The position numbers were made by a program, and so were the translations under genes. A stretch of DNA of 22,284 nucleotides from an uncultured Blautia sp. (lineage in GTDB: Bacteria > Bacillota > Clostridia > Lachnospirales > Lachnospiraceae): NCBI GenBank assembly GCA_934402155.1, contig CAKRTP010000017.1:1-22284 (forward strand), in the 5' to 3' direction. This document shows positions 20,651 to 22,284 of this stretch, piece by piece. Under the pieces are notes generated by a model that had not been told where the DNA came from, ran no database searches, and saw only the letters and a list, made by a program, of their open reading frames with translations. Numbering within the stretch: the stretch's first letter is position 1; every line of letters starts with the position of its first letter.

Positions 20651-22180
20651 GTGAACTCCGATGACCAGAGGTCTGAACGAACAAATGCCGTTATATACGC
20701 CCGCTATTCCAGCCATTCGCAGGGGGAGCAGTCCATCGAAGGGCAGCTTGAAAAAGCGTATTCCTATGCGTCATCAAAGGGATATCGGGTGGTGCATGAG
20801 TACATTGACCGCGCACAATCTGGCCGGACAGATAAGCGGGATGAATTTCAGCAGATGCTAAAGGATACGGCTAAAAAGCAGTTCCAGGCTATCATCATCT
20901 GGAAGGTAGACCGCTTTGGCCGCAACCGCGAAGAGATTGCCCTTAATAAAATCAAGTGCAAGCGAAATGGCGTCCGGGTAGAATATGTGGCAGAAAACAT
21001 CCCTGACAGCCCGGAGGGCGTTATCCTTGAGAGCGTTCTTGAGGGTATCGCCGAATACTACAGCCTCCAATTATCGCAAAACGTGCGCAGAGGACAGGCT
21101 GTCAGCGTCCAGAAATGTCAATCGGTAGGCGGTGTCCGTCCTCTGGGCTACATTACGGATGAAAACAAGCGGTATGCTGTTGATCCGAAAACTGCTCCTA
21201 CTGTCAAGCTGATATTTGAGTTATACTCCAAGGGGGGCACTGTCACAGAAATTATTAAACATCTCAACGACGAAGGATTAACAACCGCAAAAGGAAAACC
21301 GTTCACGAAGAACAGCCTTTATTCCGTTCTCAACAACGAGAAATATACCGGGGTTTATATCCATAACGGTATCCGTATTGATGGCGGGATGCCTCAAATC
21401 GTTGAACCAGAATTATTCCAACGGGTACAGGAGCTTATGAAAGTGAACAAACGTGCACCATCCCACAAATGGAGCCGCGCAGATTATATTCTCACGGACA
21501 AACTGTTCTGCGGCAAGTGCGGATCACCGATGGTCGGTGAGTGCGGCACGGGCAAAAGCGGCATGACGTATAACTATTACATCTGCTCAAAGCGGAAACG
21601 CTTTCGGGCATGTGATAAGAAAGCTGTACGCCAAGACTGGATTGAGGGAATAGTTCTTCGGGAGATAAAGGCCATTCTTGAAAATGACGAACTGCTGAAG
21701 TACATAGCCGCAAACACCTATCGTTATTACATGCAGCAGAACGCTGCTGAGGAAGAATTGCAAATAATCCGTGGAAAGCTGGAAGAAATTGACCTTGCAA
21801 TCAGCAACATTGTAAAAGCCGTTGAGGCTGGCATGTTCAACCCGGCTTTGAAGAAACGCATGGACGAGTTGGAAGAACAGCGTGAGAATCTGCTTACCGC
21901 ATCAGCGGATATTGAAATCACCCAGGTATTCAAGCTGACAGAAGAGCATATTCTGTTTTTCCTCCGTCAGTTCAAAAATGTTGATTTTGAGAACGTCGAT
22001 TGCCAGAAACGGCTTATCTCAACTTTTGTTAATTCCATCTATCTCTATGACGATAAGATCGTCATTACATTCAACTACTCGGGCAATAATCGCACCGTAT
22101 CCCTAGCGGAAGTAGACAATGCAACCGAGGGAGACATGTTCGGATGCTGTGCGCCATTGTCTGCCATAAGTCCACCGTAA
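20651..22180 (+). CDS. large serine recombinase (integrase), 509 aa
   Basis: The N-terminal resolvase domain has the catalytic serine S20 in YARYSSHSQGEQSIEGQ, plus VDRFGRNREE (86-95). A recombinase domain follows (GGVRPLGYITDENKRYAVD to NEKYTGVYIHNG, 160-240). A zinc ribbon with C287, C290, C312 and C321 comes next, then a long coiled coil (about 360-415, EEELQIIRGKLEEIDLAI and DELEEQRENLLTA). This is the full plan of phage/TnpX-type large serine integrases. GTG start at 20651, 5 bases after GGAGGGG; the first in-frame codons are hydrophilic. It integrates the element without a host factor; excision needs a directionality factor, not found here. Transcription ends at the overlapping hairpin. 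Confidence 0.97.
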   Translation: MNSDDQRSERTNAVIYARYSSHSQGEQSIEGQLEKAYSYASSKGYRVVHEYIDRAQSGRTDKRDEFQQMLKDTAKKQFQAIIIWKVDRFGRNREEIALNKIKCKRNGVRVEYVAENIPDSPEGVILESVLEGIAEYYSLQLSQNVRRGQAVSVQKCQSVGGVRPLGYITDENKRYAVDPKTAPTVKLIFELYSKGGTVTEIIKHLNDEGLTTAKGKPFTKNSLYSVLNNEKYTGVYIHNGIRIDGGMPQIVEPELFQRVQELMKVNKRAPSHKWSRADYILTDKLFCGKCGSPMVGECGTGKSGMTYNYYICSKRKRFRACDKKAVRQDWIEGIVLREIKAILENDELLKYIAANTYRYYMQQNAAEEELQIIRGKLEEIDLAISNIVKAVEAGMFNPALKKRMDELEEQRENLLTASADIEITQVFKLTEEHILFFLRQFKNVDFENVDCQKRLISTFVNSIYLYDDKIVITFNYSGNNRTVSLAEVDNATEGDMFGCCAPLSAISPP

Positions 22181-22207
22181 TTTTGATAGAATTACGGTGG
22201 ACTTTTT
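22169..22207 (+). terminator. terminator overlapping the integrase stop
   Basis: A perfect 14-bp stem, AGTCCACCGTAATT (22169-22182) with AATTACGGTGGACT (22190-22203), 7-base loop, then five T. The left arm contains the last codons and the TAA of the integrase. A group II intron start follows three bases later. Confidence 0.92.
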
Positions 22208-22210
22208 CTA

Positions 22211-22284
22211 GTGCGCCCGGTGAGCGCACGTTCTCTAGGGTGGAAGTCCCAAAGTCGCCCGGTAGCGGGAAGGCTTAGCTAAAG
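22211..22284 (+). mobile_element. 5' end of a group II intron, probably class IIC (truncated)
   Basis: GTGCGCCCGG at 22211 is the canonical bacterial group II intron 5' end (GUGYG). The following AGGGTGGAAGTCCC (22237-22250) matches the early domain I stem AGGGUGAGAGUCCC of the Oceanobacillus class IIC intron. GTGCGC/GCGCAC (22211-22216, 22224-22229) can also pair. It directly follows a perfect terminator hairpin, the known target of class IIC introns. Domains beyond the first 74 bases, including any reverse transcriptase, lie off the window. The class is inferred from target site and 5' sequence. Confidence 0.78.

Noticed and set aside
22169..22207. Attachment core within the integrase terminator
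   Set aside because: Attractive because of its edge position, but no matching sequence is seen at the left side of the window, so it cannot be supported.

Overview
The window is best read as the lysogeny, integration and replication half of a temperate tailed phage or prophage of a Gram-positive host, probably a gut Clostridium relative (Oscillospiraceae/Lachnospiraceae type). Reasons: strong AGGAGG-type ribosome sites before almost every gene; DUF2800, DUF2815 (Enc34-type SSB), family A polymerase, SNF2 helicase and VapE, all typical of clostridial phages; a large serine recombinase; and a tRNA gene with encoded CCA. No capsid, tail, terminase or lysis gene is present. These would be expected left of base 1 if the phage is complete.

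Layout. Bases 1-190 hold tRNA-Gln(CUG), an inverted repeat and a terminator, where a long leftward operon converges on the tRNA. Bases 191-3285 (minus strand) hold a short operon: a coiled-coil phage protein, a small protein, a BRO-N antirepressor and five small proteins, two of them with Cys pairs. Bases 3286-3681 are non-coding and dense in signals: a leftward promoter embedded in repressor-type operators, a terminator, an AT-rich stretch, and at least six iterons that look like a replication origin. Bases 3682-14983 (minus) hold the replication and metabolism genes: VapE primase-helicase, MazG-like protein, a mini metalloprotease-like protein, a PAPS-reductase-like ATPase, a beta-class DNA methyltransferase, SNF2-type helicase, ThyX and DNA polymerase A. 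Bases 14984-15239 contain no gene but a pentanucleotide-periodic array (GGYNN on the transcribed RNA, 34 units) preceded by a hairpin. Bases 15240-19421 (minus) hold a recombination module (DUF2800 Cas4-like nuclease, DUF2815 SSB, an unassigned 237-aa protein), a frameshifted gene with a 10-base G/C tract, a Pro/Ala-linker protein and a Cro-like gene. Bases 19422-19608 are the divergent operator/promoter region. Bases 19609-22180 (plus) hold repressor, ImmA/IrrE-type protease and serine integrase. From 22211 to the end is the 5' end of a group II intron, probably class IIC, placed directly behind the integrase terminator.

How it works together (inference). The repressor would hold two leftward promoters shut, one at 19.5 kb (replication operon) and one at 3.3 kb (antirepressor operon), 16 kb apart but built alike: TTGACA, a 17-base spacer filled by the operator palindrome, then TATCAT or TAACAT. 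ImmA could inactivate the repressor on damage, and the antirepressor would reinforce induction. VapE next to the iterons suggests the phage starts replication there, elongates with its own polymerase and helicase, and supplies thymidylate with ThyX. The least explained elements are the pentamer array, the iteron region, and the two identical-length homopolymer tracts.
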